Below are positions 1 through 8,157 of a stretch of 64,000 bases of DNA, one piece after another. The notes beneath the pieces were generated by a model, which searched no databases, was not told where the DNA came from, and worked only from the letters and a program-made list of their open reading frames with translations. Position 1 is the first letter of the stretch, and the number at the start of each line of letters is the position of its first letter. The translations under genes and the position numbers were made by a program. The stretch is taken from positions 33,040 through 97,039 of the forward strand of contig NZ_FXYX01000013.1 of NCBI RefSeq assembly GCF_900169265.1. Reading direction: 5' to 3'. Source of the DNA: Brevibacterium iodinum ATCC 49514. Lineage in GTDB: Bacteria; Actinomycetota; Actinomycetes; Actinomycetales; Brevibacteriaceae.

Positions 1-1
1 A

Positions 2-36
2 GAGCCCCGCTCCAGGATCGCCCTGGAGCGGGGCTC
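2..36. terminator. Perfect 15-bp hairpin, likely terminator
   Basis: Arms at 2-16 and 22-36 are exact reverse complements around a 5-base loop. It lies about 95 bases past the stop of the leftward LCP gene and at the window edge, so it may serve that gene or one outside the window. No clear T-tract is seen on either side. Confidence 0.7.
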
Positions 37-115
37 GATGTATGACTCAGCGGAGCTGGGAGTCCACGTCTGCGGCTGCGGTGAGCCGCCGCGGCGAGGA
101 ACGCCCGGGGACGAG

Positions 116-129
116 CCGCCTCGGCGAGG
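116..129. repeat. CCGCCTCGGCGAGG word, intergenic copy
   Basis: Exact copy of the 14-base word that recurs across this window. Here it sits two bases beyond the stop codon of the leftward LCP gene. The inner CCTCG-G-CGAGG is itself a small palindrome. The copies at 50244 and 63381 have the same relation to a stop codon. Confidence 0.8.
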
Positions 130-131
130 TT

Positions 132-1172
132 TTAAAGATGGGCCTCCGGGGCGTTCTGCACGTAGTCGGCCACGGTGTCGTTCTTGAACGCGTCGCGGAC
201 CTTCTTCAGCTCATCCTCGTCGACGTTGACGATCGACTGACCGTCCGAGGAGGTGCCGACGCCGGCGACGGGCGCGGTGAAGAACTCGATGTCACCGGGG
301 CGGACGTCGCGCATGTTGAACGCGGTCGCGGAGATGTACTTCGCGTCCATGCCCGAATCGACGTACATGTACGGCGCGAAGTTCTTGACCATGTCTTGGA
401 TCTTCTTCGGGTTCGACAGAGTATCGGCCGAGATCATCTCGTTCGTCAGCCCGCGGATGAACGCCTGTTGGTTACGTGCGCGCTGGAAGTCGCCGTCCTG
501 GAACTGCTTGCGCTCACGCACGAAGGTCAGCGCCTCGTCACCGTTGAGGACGTTCTCGCCCTTGGTGAACGAGTAGCCGTTCTTCTCGAACGCCTGCTCG
601 GAGTTCACGGTCACCCCGCCGAGGCTGTCGGTCAATGCCTTGAATCCCTCGAAGTCGATGATCGCCACGTGATCCAGTTCGGTGCCGATGAAGTCCGAGA
701 CCGTCGACACGGCCAGCGGCAGACCGCCGTAGGACAGTGCTGCGTTGATCTTCGACTTTCCGTGGCCCTCGATGTCGACGTAGGTGTCGCGCGGGATCGA
801 CATGATCTGGACGTTGCCGCCGTCCTCGGGCAGGTGCATGACCATGATCGTGTCCGAACGCAGGCCGCGCGAATCGTTGACGTCGACATCTTTCATCGAC
901 TCGTCCGAGCCCAGGAGCAGGATGTTCGTGCCGTCGCCGTCTTTGCCGCCGCCGGATTTGCCGAAGACCTGCTCATCGCTGAGCTGGTTCGCGTTCTTGT
1001 CGAACGACCGGCCGACGCTCCAGACGTAGACCCCGACGCCGAGCACGCCGAGGATGACGATGATCAGCAGTGCGACGAGAACCTTGCGCCACACGCGCTT
1101 CTTCTTGCGCGGGCGCTGCTGTTCCTCGTTCTGGTGGTCGAAGAGATCGTCGAAGGTGGTGTTGTCCGTCAT
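132..1172 (-). CDS. LytR-CpsA-Psr (LCP) family cell-wall protein
   Basis: Membrane-anchored enzyme family that transfers teichoic acid-like or other glycopolymers from polyprenyl pyrophosphate onto peptidoglycan on the outer face of the membrane. The 346-residue product has a charged cytoplasmic N-terminus (PRKKKRVWRK), one membrane segment at about residues 31-50 (LLIIVILGVLGVGVYV), then an LCP domain with the family marks RSDTIMVMHL, MSIPRDTYVDI and FVRERKQFQDGDFQRARNQQ, whose arginines and aspartates bind the pyrophosphate lipid. Start chosen at the ATG at 1172, which has GGAG upstream. An in-frame ATG at 1217 lies only about 15 bases after a TATACAAT -10-like box, leaving almost no leader. 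The gene is monocistronic. The acceptor polymer cannot be told from sequence. Confidence 0.9.
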   Translation of the reverse strand: MTDNTTFDDLFDHQNEEQQRPRKKKRVWRKVLVALLIIVILGVLGVGVYVWSVGRSFDKNANQLSDEQVFGKSGGGKDGDGTNILLLGSDESMKDVDVNDSRGLRSDTIMVMHLPEDGGNVQIMSIPRDTYVDIEGHGKSKINAALSYGGLPLAVSTVSDFIGTELDHVAIIDFEGFKALTDSLGGVTVNSEQAFEKNGYSFTKGENVLNGDEALTFVRERKQFQDGDFQRARNQQAFIRGLTNEMISADTLSNPKKIQDMVKNFAPYMYVDSGMDAKYISATAFNMRDVRPGDIEFFTAPVAGVGTSSDGQSIVNVDEDELKKVRDAFKNDTVADYVQNAPEAHL

Positions 1173-1231
1173 CGGCACTCCGGGGTTTGAGCGGTCGGCG
1201 CCGGGCGCCGGGGTCATTGGGCAATCCCGCT

Positions 1232-1239
1232 CATTGTAT
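1232..1239 (-). promoter_or_regulatory. Candidate -10 box for the LCP gene
   Basis: Read leftward this is TATACAAT, close to the actinobacterial TANNNT -10 consensus. It places transcription start near 1225 and a leader of about 50 bases before the start at 1172. No convincing -35 element is visible. Confidence 0.4.
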
Positions 1240-1315
1240 AGCGACCGAAGTGACCCATTTCTCAGCCACGCGACGCACCCCGTACCCCACCGCGGGGACG
1301 GGCAGGAGGACAGAG

Positions 1316-1329
1316 CCGCCTCGGCGAGG
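1316..1329. repeat. CCGCCTCGGCGAGG word, intergenic copy
   Basis: Second exact copy of the 14-base word, in the same orientation as the one at 116. It lies in the divergent gap upstream of both the LCP and MFS genes, about 100 bases before the LCP start. Confidence 0.8.
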
Positions 1330-1496
1330 TGTTCTGCCTTGTCAGACGCACTGATCCTCGGCTTCGACCGGGTGGACCGGGACTGATACCGGTTCGTTAC
1401 CCACCGATGACCTCCGGGGGTCGAGGTGAGGGGACTCACCAGGAATAACGCAGAATTCGTCTGGCTGTCGTTCGGAGCGCTCGGTAGACTTTCCAG

Positions 1497-2738
1497 GTGT
1501 TCAATAACTATCGGGAAATTCTGTCGCTTCCCGGTGCTCTCAAGTTCTCCTTGGCCGGTCTCGTCGCCCGGATGCCCATCGCAGTGCTGGGGCTGGGAAT
1601 CGTCCTCTTCATCCAGGGCGTGACCGGGTCATACGGCATGGCGGGCATCGTCTCCGCCGTCTACATGATCGTCCAGGCACTTGCCGGCCCCGGGATCGCT
1701 CGCCTCGTCGACCGCCTCGGCCAGGCGAAGGTCATGGTGCCCATCGTCATCACCCACCTCATCGCGTTGGCGCTGCTCATCGTCTCCGTGTATGAGGAAT
1801 GGTGGACGGGATTCGTCTTCGTCTTCGCCGGCATCGGCGGCGCCACCGTCGGCTCCGTCGGTTCGCTCGTGCGTTCGCGCTGGTCGCATATCGTCGACAC
1901 CCCGAAGAAGCTGCAGACCGCGTTCTCCTGGGAATCGGTCGCCGATGAGCTGATGTTCGTCTCCGGGCCGGTGCTGGCCACGGTGCTCGCCACCGCCGTG
2001 TGGCCGCCGGCGGGAATCATCCTGTCGATGATCACCGTCGGCGTCGGCTCGCTGCTGCTCTACATTCAGAAGTCGACCGAACCCCCACCGGTGGAGCGGA
2101 CCACCGAGGCGAAGGGCCACGTGTTCTCGAACCCGGGCATCTTCGCGATCATCATCGTCAACATCTTCCTCGGGGTGAACTTCGGTGCCATCGACGTCAT
2201 CGCCGTCGCCTTCGCCGACGAACTCGGCGTGAAGTCCACGGCCGGGGTGCTCCTGTCGTGCCTGGCGCTGGGATCACTGGTCTCCGGCGCGCTGTACGGG
2301 GCCCGGAACTGGCAGGCCGCCGTCCATCACCGCTTCGGCGTGGCCGTGTCCGCTCTGGCCGTGGGCGCATGCCTGATGCTGCTGGCGAACTCGATGGTCA
2401 CCTACGGCATCATCCTCATCGTCGTCGGATCGGCGATCGCCCCGAGCCTCATCGGCGCGAACTCCGTCATCGAGCAGCTCGCGCCCCCGCGCAGACTCAC
2501 CGAGGCGTTCGCCTGGCTGGGCACCTCGCTGGGCTTCGGCGTCGCCTTTGGATCGGCCGTCGCCGGCAACATCATCGACGCCTTCGATGCGAAGACCGCG
2601 ATGCTGCTGCCCGCCGGCTGCGCTGTGCTGGGAGCGATCATCGCGCTGTCGCTGCTCAAGCTGCTCAATCCCAAGCGGTCGAGTCATGAAGCGCGACTGG
2701 CGAAGGACCGTCGGCGCGAAAAGGTTGTCGAGTCGTAG
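1497..2738 (+). CDS. Major facilitator superfamily permease
   Basis: A 413-residue inner-membrane transporter of the drug/sugar efflux type. The product is hydrophobic throughout, with about twelve predicted membrane segments in two six-helix halves. A motif-A-like loop (RLVDRLGQAK) lies near residue 70 between helices 2 and 3. The C-terminal tail is short and basic. The start is a GTG at 1497, the first codon of the conserved-looking N-terminus FNNYREILSLPG; the ribosome site is weak. It stands alone, facing away from the LCP gene and followed by a repeat-rich terminator region. The substrate cannot be inferred. Confidence 0.85.
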   Translation: MFNNYREILSLPGALKFSLAGLVARMPIAVLGLGIVLFIQGVTGSYGMAGIVSAVYMIVQALAGPGIARLVDRLGQAKVMVPIVITHLIALALLIVSVYEEWWTGFVFVFAGIGGATVGSVGSLVRSRWSHIVDTPKKLQTAFSWESVADELMFVSGPVLATVLATAVWPPAGIILSMITVGVGSLLLYIQKSTEPPPVERTTEAKGHVFSNPGIFAIIIVNIFLGVNFGAIDVIAVAFADELGVKSTAGVLLSCLALGSLVSGALYGARNWQAAVHHRFGVAVSALAVGACLMLLANSMVTYGIILIVVGSAIAPSLIGANSVIEQLAPPRRLTEAFAWLGTSLGFGVAFGSAVAGNIIDAFDAKTAMLLPAGCAVLGAIIALSLLKLLNPKRSSHEARLAKDRRREKVVES

Positions 2739-2829
2739 GTCGGCGGTGGGCGAGTGTTGCGGCGGCCGGTGAGGCCGATGCGGCGACCGGCGGTCGCCTC
2801 GGCGAACGCTGCAGCGTCGACCTCGGCGA

Positions 2830-2980
2830 GCATCCGTCACTGTTGGTGTGACACCCTCGCGTTGATCTCTCTTCGCGCCACTGGCTGCGCATCCGTCACC
2901 GTTAGGGCCACGTCCCTGCGTCAGTCTCTCCTCGCACGCCTGGCTCCGCACCCGCCACAGTTAGAGCGAAAACACCCCGT
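2830..2980. repeat. Tandem repeat, 59-base period
   Basis: Three diverged units start at 2830, 2889 and 2948, each opening with GCATCCGTCAC or a one/two-base variant followed by GTTAG or GTTGG. The spacing is exactly 59 bases both times. The third unit runs into the perfect terminator hairpin. A fourth copy of the opening motif occurs at 4068, fused to another perfect hairpin, so the unit behaves like a dispersed terminator-associated repeat. Confidence 0.65.
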
Positions 2981-2999
2981 TGCGGCGGGGTGTTTTCGC
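2966..2999. terminator. Perfect 13-bp hairpin with A/T-rich arms
   Basis: Arms GCGAAAACACCCC (2966-2978) and its exact complement (2987-2999) around an 8-base loop. The runs of A and T inside the stem make a bidirectional intrinsic-type terminator for the MFS gene upstream. Confidence 0.75.
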
Positions 3000-3108
3000 G
3001 TTTGCGGGACGTTGTGCGCGCAGGAGACGACGGCTCACCGGCTCAGCCCGGCTCCGGTGGCCCGATCGCAACCCAGCAGGACCACGAAACTGCGGGGCAG
3101 CCTCGGCG

Positions 3109-3176
3109 ATGTCAAAGATCATTGACATACTGATGTCAAACATGCTTTACTTTTAGATGTAAAAAGAAGTTGACAT
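3109..3176. promoter_or_regulatory. Candidate autoregulatory operator and promoter of the XRE gene
   Basis: A perfect inverted repeat ATGTCAA-N6-TTGACAT spans 3109-3128. Its right half contains a TTGACA -35 hexamer (3122-3127), with AT-rich -10 candidates 17-20 bases on (CTTTAC/TACTTT). Two more half-sites follow at 3133 (ATGTCAA) and 3170 (TTGACAT). Repressor binding here would block the promoter, so autoregulation by the adjacent XRE protein is likely but inferred. Confidence 0.6.
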
Positions 3177-3187
3177 CAAGGAACGGT

Positions 3188-3400
3188 ATGGAAGTTCAGA
3201 CCTCGGACCTCAAGCAGGTTCGCAAGGCTTCCGGGCTCACGCAGGCACAGTTGGCCCAGCTCACAGGGGTGTCGCGGCAGACGATCATCGCGACCGAGCG
3301 CGGCGACTACGCCCCCAGCGTCTATCTGGCGCTGCGCATCGCCCGAGCCCTGAACACGACAGTCGAAGAGATCTTCTCACTGAAGGAGGAATCCCAATGA
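3188..3400 (+). CDS. Small XRE-family transcriptional regulator
   Basis: A 70-residue protein made almost entirely of one Cro/CI-type helix-turn-helix domain: LTQAQLAQLTGVSRQTIIATERGDYAPSVYLALRIARAL, with the QxLA / SRQTI / ExG pattern of the family. It probably binds the TTGACAT/ATGTCAA sites just upstream. Start chosen at the ATG at 3188, which has AAGGA five bases before it; an upstream TTG at 3170 falls inside the third half-site. Its stop overlaps the next start (ATGA at 3397), so the two proteins are co-translated. Small regulators of this type are often paired with a membrane protein of unknown function, as here. Confidence 0.85.
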   Translation: MEVQTSDLKQVRKASGLTQAQLAQLTGVSRQTIIATERGDYAPSVYLALRIARALNTTVEEIFSLKEESQ

Positions 3401-3972
3401 ACAGCACGAGCGACAAGAAGAAGCACACCAACGAACTCGCCGACAGGATCGCCGGTTTCAATGATCCCTCGATGGGCGACGAACGTGAGCGCGACGTCAT
3501 TCTGAGGGCATATACCTTGGGGGCCGTCGTCTCCACCTACGTGTTCTTCGCGCTTGCACTCATCTTTGCCGTCTTCGGCGCGGGAATGTGGAGTGTGATC
3601 ATCGTCTTCGGCTCCATGGTGACCAGCATCGTCATCTCTGCATACTGCCAGCGTGAGAATGTGGACTTCTCCATGTCTATGGCTCGCGTCTCGCCGAGGC
3701 GGCTGATCGTCGGCAATATCGTCCACGCCCTGTTCGCCATCGTTTGGGTCGGTGCAATCGTCTTTCATATCAGCAACGGCTACCCGCTCATCGATGTCGG
3801 AATGGGCAATCAAACGATGCCAGGTGCTCCCTCCAGCACCTATTCCATTGCGATCGGCGCTGCGTTCGGCTTCATCGTCGCGCTGACCATCATGACGATC
3901 TCCCGGGTACGCAAAATCAAGCAGGCCCGCGCCGAGGCGGCCGCCGCCGCTGAGATCGAAGACGAGGACTGA
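3397..3972 (+). CDS. Membrane protein co-translated with XRE regulator
   Basis: A 191-residue protein of unknown function with about four predicted membrane helices (roughly residues 40-62, 65-85, 105-125 and 145-165), a charged N-terminal 30 residues (DKKKHTNELADRIAGF) and an Ala/Glu-rich C-terminal tail (ARAEAAAAAEIEDED). It starts at the ATG overlapping the XRE stop, with a strong AAGGAGG site. No catalytic motif is seen. The pairing suggests that the regulator controls its own operon in response to something sensed or exported by this protein. That role is inference. Confidence 0.75.
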   Translation: MNSTSDKKKHTNELADRIAGFNDPSMGDERERDVILRAYTLGAVVSTYVFFALALIFAVFGAGMWSVIIVFGSMVTSIVISAYCQRENVDFSMSMARVSPRRLIVGNIVHALFAIVWVGAIVFHISNGYPLIDVGMGNQTMPGAPSSTYSIAIGAAFGFIVALTIMTISRVRKIKQARAEAAAAAEIEDED

Positions 3973-4075
3973 TTTCGCCGCGTCAGAGGTCGCCAGGTCG
4001 GCTGCGGGTACCAGCCTGAGACCGACGACATCAGTCACCGGCGGCGCGTCAGCTCACCGTGAGTCGCGCATCCAT

Positions 4076-4129
4076 CACCGTTAGCAGCATTTCACCCCGT
4101 TGCAGAGGAGTGAAATGCTGCTAACGGTG
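4076..4129. terminator. Perfect 20-bp palindromic terminator
   Basis: Arms at 4076-4095 and 4110-4129 are exact complements around a 14-base loop. The left arm continues the GCATCCATCACCGTTAG motif of the 59-base repeats near 2.9 kb. It lies between the convergent XRE-operon membrane protein and dld and can serve both. Confidence 0.75.
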
Positions 4130-4218
4130 TGGGGTGTTGCGTATGGCCCGGGTCGCTGCGGACTGCGGGATGAGTGATCGACGCTCCGCTGTGCTGCGAC
4201 GCCCCACCGGTTCCAGGC

Positions 4219-5925
4219 TCACGCCCAGTCTTTCTTCGCCGACGTCTCGCCGACTCCGGCGTTGAAGACGTTGTGCGGGTCGAGGTCCTTGAAGTGCGCT
4301 TCCATCTCCGGCGGCACAGGGTAGAGCCGGCCGTAGTTGTGCTCGGCAGGCACGGCCGCACCCCGGGCCTCGAGCAGTTCGGTCATCTGCTGCTTCAGCG
4401 CCACCGTGTCGACGCCCTTCTTCGCCACGTGGTCCTGGTGGAGGACGTGGCAGAAGAAGTGCCCGTAGTAGGAGCTGATGTGCAGCTGGTCGGCGATCTC
4501 GTCGGGCAGCACCTCGAGCCAGTCCTCATCGTCGCGGCGCAGCGCCACGTCGAAGGTGATCATGTCCGAGGAATCCTCACGGTTGAGGTTGAAGTACCGG
4601 GTCGCGGCACTCGCGGCACCGAAACGATGCAGCATCGCGGACTGAGCTTCATCGGCGCTGCACACGAAATAGTCACCTTGGTGGGCCGCCTCGGCGAAGA
4701 AGTCGTCAAGGAACGCACCCATCCGGTTCTTCTCCTCGGCACTGACGACGAGGAGCAGGTGATGCTCGAAGCGGTCGCGGTACTCGAGCATCCGCTTAGG
4801 CAGCTGCTGCGGGAGCAGACCGAACGCGTTCTGCGCGATCGTGTCGGCGACGGTCTCGCCGAAGAACGGCAGCTTCGCGAACACGCCGTTGGCCCAGTTC
4901 TTCAGCGCGAACAGCCTGATCTGCTCGCGGCTGCCGGCGTGCTTGATCGAGACGAACGTGTCTTTGCCGTACTTCTCGGCGAGGTCGAACGAGGGTCGGC
5001 CCATGTATTCGCCCGAGATCGGCAGCGGCATGTCCGAGGTGAGGATCGCCCGTCGCAGCTCTTCGAGTTCGGCCGCGGAGTTCGTGCCGACGTAGAAGGT
5101 GGTCGCTCCCTCTTCCTTCGGGAAGGTGCGGGTGCGCACGGCAAAGACCATGAGCTTCCCGGCGGAACCGGAGGCCTCGTACAGGTAGTCGGAGTTCGCG
5201 TTGAACCGGGCCGGGGAGTCGACGATCCTGCGGACCTGTTCCCCATACTCGGTCTCCGTCGTGTCCTCCGGGGCCGGCGTGACCCCGGCAGGGTCCCAGT
5301 CTCCGCGCTGGAGTTTGTCGAGAATGTGGGCGGGGTCGTCGCCGAGCTCCACGCCGAGGTGGTTGACGAGCTCGAGTCGCCCCTCCTCGTTGACGCGGGC
5401 GAAGATCGCGTGCTTCGTGAACGCCGGACCCTTGCGGATCTGGGAGCCGCCGGAGTTGTTGGCGATGCCGCCGATGACGGAGGCGCCGATCGAGGATGAG
5501 CCGATGACCGAGTGCGGTTCGCGGTGGAACGGGGCGAGCGCCTCGTCAAGTTCGTAGAGCGTGGATCCGGCCAGGCAGATCGCTTCGCGGGCGTCGTTGA
5601 TGAGGTGGATCTCGTTGATCCGCAGGGTGGAGATGATGACGATCGGACGGTCGTAGTCCTGCGCACCGGGGCCGGATCCGCCGGTCAGGCCGGTGTTGGC
5701 CGACTGCGGAATGACGATGAAGTCATTGTCGACGCAGACCTGCAGGGCACGCCACATGTCGACGAGGCTGCCCGGTCGCAGCACGGCCAGCACGTTGCCG
5801 CCGCCGAAGCGGTTGCCCTTGGCGTACGGTGCGGTCGCTCGCGCGGAGGTGAGGACGTGGCGCGGACCCATGATGTCAATGAACGCGTTGACGGCTGGGG
5901 ACTGGTGATTTGTCTTGCCGGGCAT
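4219..5925 (-). CDS. dld: Quinone-dependent D-lactate dehydrogenase
   Basis: Peripheral membrane flavoprotein that oxidises D-lactate to pyruvate and passes electrons to the quinone pool. The 568-residue length matches E. coli Dld (571). The FAD-binding half carries the distinctive Dld blocks YAKGNRFGGGNVLAVLRPG, NTGLTGGSGP, VIISTLRINEIHLI and GASVIGGIANNSGGSQIRKG. The C-terminal half has the membrane-binding domain and a His/Cys-containing stretch HISSYYGHFFCHVLHQDH. Start chosen at the ATG at 5925 with AGGGA seven bases upstream. It is monocistronic, with a palindromic terminator-type repeat before it and a hairpin after it. A second, unrelated FAD/Fe-S oxidoreductase of the D-2-hydroxyacid type lies at 60.3 kb. 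Confidence 0.92.
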   Translation of the reverse strand: MPGKTNHQSPAVNAFIDIMGPRHVLTSARATAPYAKGNRFGGGNVLAVLRPGSLVDMWRALQVCVDNDFIVIPQSANTGLTGGSGPGAQDYDRPIVIISTLRINEIHLINDAREAICLAGSTLYELDEALAPFHREPHSVIGSSSIGASVIGGIANNSGGSQIRKGPAFTKHAIFARVNEEGRLELVNHLGVELGDDPAHILDKLQRGDWDPAGVTPAPEDTTETEYGEQVRRIVDSPARFNANSDYLYEASGSAGKLMVFAVRTRTFPKEEGATTFYVGTNSAAELEELRRAILTSDMPLPISGEYMGRPSFDLAEKYGKDTFVSIKHAGSREQIRLFALKNWANGVFAKLPFFGETVADTIAQNAFGLLPQQLPKRMLEYRDRFEHHLLLVVSAEEKNRMGAFLDDFFAEAAHQGDYFVCSADEAQSAMLHRFGAASAATRYFNLNREDSSDMITFDVALRRDDEDWLEVLPDEIADQLHISSYYGHFFCHVLHQDHVAKKGVDTVALKQQMTELLEARGAAVPAEHNYGRLYPVPPEMEAHFKDLDPHNVFNAGVGETSAKKDWA

Positions 5926-6003
5926 ATGGTCGATCCCTATCGGTAGGCGACGGTTGTTCTCATGGTAGGTGTCTCGGTTCGCACTCCGCATCCCCTCTCA
6001 GAA

Positions 6004-6059
6004 CTACCCGACGGCGGCCCAGCAACCTGGCGCCAGGTTGCTGGGCCGCCGTCAGGTAG
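6004..6059. repeat. 56-bp near-perfect palindrome, family A copy 1
   Basis: Two 28-base arms starting CTACC(C/T)GACGGCGGCCCAG, with one mismatched pair. The MFS stop codon follows four bases later, so on the minus strand this is the hairpin directly after the GntR-MFS operon. Almost identical copies lie at 8158 and 15425, and half a copy lies at 63874. Confidence 0.85.
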
Positions 6060-6062
6060 CAA

Positions 6063-7421
6063 TTAGGGGTGTTTGGTGGATATGGCGACTGCTGAGAGGC
6101 AGACTAGGCAGATGACCGCCACGGCCGCCAAGGACACCGAGTATGGCAGCACGGGCAGTAAGGCGGCGAGCACGGTGGGCAGCAGGAACCCGGAGTACGC
6201 CAGCGAATAGTAGACCCCGGTGATGCCGGCGAGCTCCTGCGGTGAGGCGATGGCCTGGACGATGATGAGCCCCGAGACCACACAGATTCCGTAGGCGACA
6301 CCGAGCACGATCGCCACGATGAACGCGAGGATCGGGTCCAACAGAAGTGCGGCCACCGCCCCGAGCCCCATCCCCACGGTCATCAGCGCCAGTCCCACGA
6401 CGAGCGCCCGCCCGCCGGTCAGCCGGTTGATCCACGGCACGATGTTCTGCACCAGCGCACCGGCTCCGAGCGTGACGACGGTGAGCACCGTGGCGTACAT
6501 CGTCGTCCACTCCCCCAGCTCTCCCTGCACGATCGCCGGCATCACGGCATAGGCGACCCCGGCGGCACCGAACACCCAGGGCGCGGCCGGCACGATCAGT
6601 CGCAGGAACGTCCGATGCGCCACTAGCGGAACGCGCAGACCGTGCCACCAATGGCCTGCTGCCCGTTGGTCGCGAGGCATCGATTCCGGCGCGAAGATCA
6701 CCAGGATCAGGGCGGCGATATTGAGCACCCCGTGCACGGCGTAGGGCACGACTTCGGGCACCGGTCCCCATTGGGCCAGGCACCCGGTGACCGCCGCGCC
6801 CATGGCAAACCCCAAAGTCAGCGTCAGTGAAGGACGCCGGGCACCGGCGGTGATTCCGGCCTGGTGATCGAACGGCGGGGCCGAGAGCTCCTTGATCCAG
6901 CTCGTGCCCACCGACATCGCCACCCCGACGCCGATCCCCGCGAGCACCCGACCCAGGCAGAGCAGCCAGAACAGATCGAAACCGATCCCGAGCCCTAGAC
7001 TGCCGGCGATCGCGGCGAGCGATCCGGCGATGAGGACCGGTTTGCGTCCATGCCGATCCGACAGCGCCGAGGCGACCAACAGTCCCGGAATGAGTCCGCC
7101 CACGTACATGCCCAGCAGCAGGTTCGCCTGCCAGATGGCGTAGCCGCCGTCCTCCTCATACATGTGCACGAGCGGGGTGAAATGATTGCCGCCCCATGCG
7201 AGCAGGAACATCGCCGGGGCCACCATCAGCCACGCCCGCGCCCGCCGTGGCCGTTCCGGCCCACGATCGGGATCCACCTCGCCGAGGTGGGACCGGGCAG
7301 GGTTCGGAACCTGCGTTTCGACGTCCGTGGCGGGGGCCGCCTCGGTGCGGGTATTCCTGTCCCCGGTGGGGACTGCCTCGGCGGCGGTGTCGTTCGTGGA
7401 GGTCGAGGGGTAAGCGGTCAT
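6063..7421 (-). CDS. MFS transporter, GntR-linked
   Basis: A 452-residue inner-membrane permease with twelve predicted helices. A long polar N-terminal extension of about 70 residues (Thr/Glu/Ala-rich, ending PDRGPERPRRARAWL) precedes helix 1. Loop 2-3 has the sugar/aromatic-acid porter motif LSDRHGRKPVLI, and GRVLAGIGVGVAMSVGTSWIKEL marks helices 4-5. Start ATG at 7421 has a GAGGAGG ribosome site. It follows the GntR gene after 8 bases and is surely in its operon. Substrate unknown; GntR-FCD/MFS pairs commonly handle small carboxylic acids. Confidence 0.85.
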   Translation of the reverse strand: MTAYPSTSTNDTAAEAVPTGDRNTRTEAAPATDVETQVPNPARSHLGEVDPDRGPERPRRARAWLMVAPAMFLLAWGGNHFTPLVHMYEEDGGYAIWQANLLLGMYVGGLIPGLLVASALSDRHGRKPVLIAGSLAAIAGSLGLGIGFDLFWLLCLGRVLAGIGVGVAMSVGTSWIKELSAPPFDHQAGITAGARRPSLTLTLGFAMGAAVTGCLAQWGPVPEVVPYAVHGVLNIAALILVIFAPESMPRDQRAAGHWWHGLRVPLVAHRTFLRLIVPAAPWVFGAAGVAYAVMPAIVQGELGEWTTMYATVLTVVTLGAGALVQNIVPWINRLTGGRALVVGLALMTVGMGLGAVAALLLDPILAFIVAIVLGVAYGICVVSGLIIVQAIASPQELAGITGVYYSLAYSGFLLPTVLAALLPVLPYSVSLAAVAVICLVCLSAVAISTKHP

Positions 7422-7429
7422 GGTCCTCC

Positions 7430-8101
7430 TCAGCGGGACTGCGGGAAGTGGGAGCCTTCGATGTGGGCGCGGACGAGTCGGGCGAAGCCTTCTGCGTCGC
7501 CCGCCTCGGCGCGGTCGGTGAGAGTTTCGTGCTCGGTCAGGAGCGTGTCGAGGGTGTGCGGCGCGTCGATGGCGACCTGGAAGGTCAGGCGGGCCAGGCG
7601 CGGGCCCATGGTGGTGAGCATCTCGGTGACGATGGCGTTCTCGCCGCTGCGGATGAGGCGGGCGTGGAAGGCGTAGTCGGCGCTGGCGAAGCCGAGCGGA
7701 TCGCCCGCGTCGAGGGCCTTCCTCTGCTCGCCGAGCAGGGTGCGCAGATCGGCGGCCAGAGCGGTGAGGTCTCCGCTGTCGGACAGTGTCTCGACGGCGT
7801 CGATCTCGAACATCGAGCGCACGGCGAGCAGGTCGCGGCGCTCCTTGCCCGTCACGGTGGTCACGAGCGCGCCCTTCTTGGGGACGAGGCGGACGAGGCG
7901 CCAGCGTTCGAGCTGGAGCATCGCCTCCCGGGCGGGGGTGCGACTGGCGTTGTGCGCGGCGGCGAGGTCGGACTCGATCAGGAGGTCGCCGGGTTCGTGT
8001 CGGCCTTCGATGATCTCCCGGGCGGTCGCCGCGGCCATCCGAACGGCGATCGGAGCGGAGTCGTCGATGCGCTGCCAGGGCAGTGTCAGCAAATCATTCA
8101 C
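7430..8101 (-). CDS. GntR-family regulator, FCD (FadR) subfamily
   Basis: A 223-residue DNA-binding regulator. The winged helix occupies about residues 20-75, with the recognition segment LAAAHNASRTPAREAMLQLE. The C-terminal helical FCD ligand domain follows (FEIDAVETL, ADYAFHARLI, HIEGSHF), with the Asp/His residues that usually hold a metal. Start chosen at the GTG at 8101, because a 22-bp palindromic operator at 8118-8139 would otherwise lie inside the gene; the longer ORF begins with an ATG at 8158. First gene of the GntR-MFS operon; probably represses itself and the permease until a small acid binds. Confidence 0.85.
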   Translation of the reverse strand: MNDLLTLPWQRIDDSAPIAVRMAAATAREIIEGRHEPGDLLIESDLAAAHNASRTPAREAMLQLERWRLVRLVPKKGALVTTVTGKERRDLLAVRSMFEIDAVETLSDSGDLTALAADLRTLLGEQRKALDAGDPLGFASADYAFHARLIRSGENAIVTEMLTTMGPRLARLTFQVAIDAPHTLDTLLTEHETLTDRAEAGDAEGFARLVRAHIEGSHFPQSR

Positions 8102-8117
8102 GGGCCCACGATAACAG

Positions 8118-8139
8118 ATGCATACATTGATGAATGCAT
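8118..8139. promoter_or_regulatory. Palindromic operator of the GntR gene
   Basis: ATGCATACATTGATGAATGC followed by AT is a 22-bp palindrome with 9 of 11 pairs matching. It is centred about 28 bases upstream of the chosen GTG start. Size, position and TG/CA half-sites fit an FCD-type GntR dimer. Autoregulation is inferred. Confidence 0.65.
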
Positions 8140-8157
8140 CATGTCCTGGCTCAGACA

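Larger units (their letters stand above)
1173..1496. other. Divergent intergenic region between LCP and MFS genes
   Basis: About 320 bases between two divergent starts. It holds the candidate LCP -10 box and one exact copy of the recurrent 14-base word at 1316-1329. No ORF with coding character and no RNA gene was seen. The MFS promoter presumably lies in 1380-1490 but no clear hexamers stand out. Confidence 0.5.
2739..3187. other. Repeat-rich intergenic region
   Basis: About 450 bases without a gene. It contains three 59-base-period repeat units (2830-2980), a perfect hairpin terminator (2966-2999) and the operator/promoter of the XRE gene (3109-3176). Near matches to the recurrent CCTCGGCGA word occur at 2795 and 2821. 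The short ORFs that cross it change composition at every unit and look non-coding. Confidence 0.6.

Noticed and set aside
42..1190. Long plus-strand ORF opposite the LCP gene
   Set aside because: It is a high-GC mirror of the LCP reading frame, rich in Val/Asp/Arg repeats, with no domain and no ribosome site.
2830..2980. CRISPR array from the regularly spaced repeats
   Set aside because: Only three units, repeats and spacers are both partly conserved over the whole 59-base period, and no cas gene is present.
4174..5499. 441-codon plus-strand ORF opposite dld
   Set aside because: Antisense shadow: Val/Glu/Arg-rich, no recognisable fold, while the minus strand encodes a full Dld.
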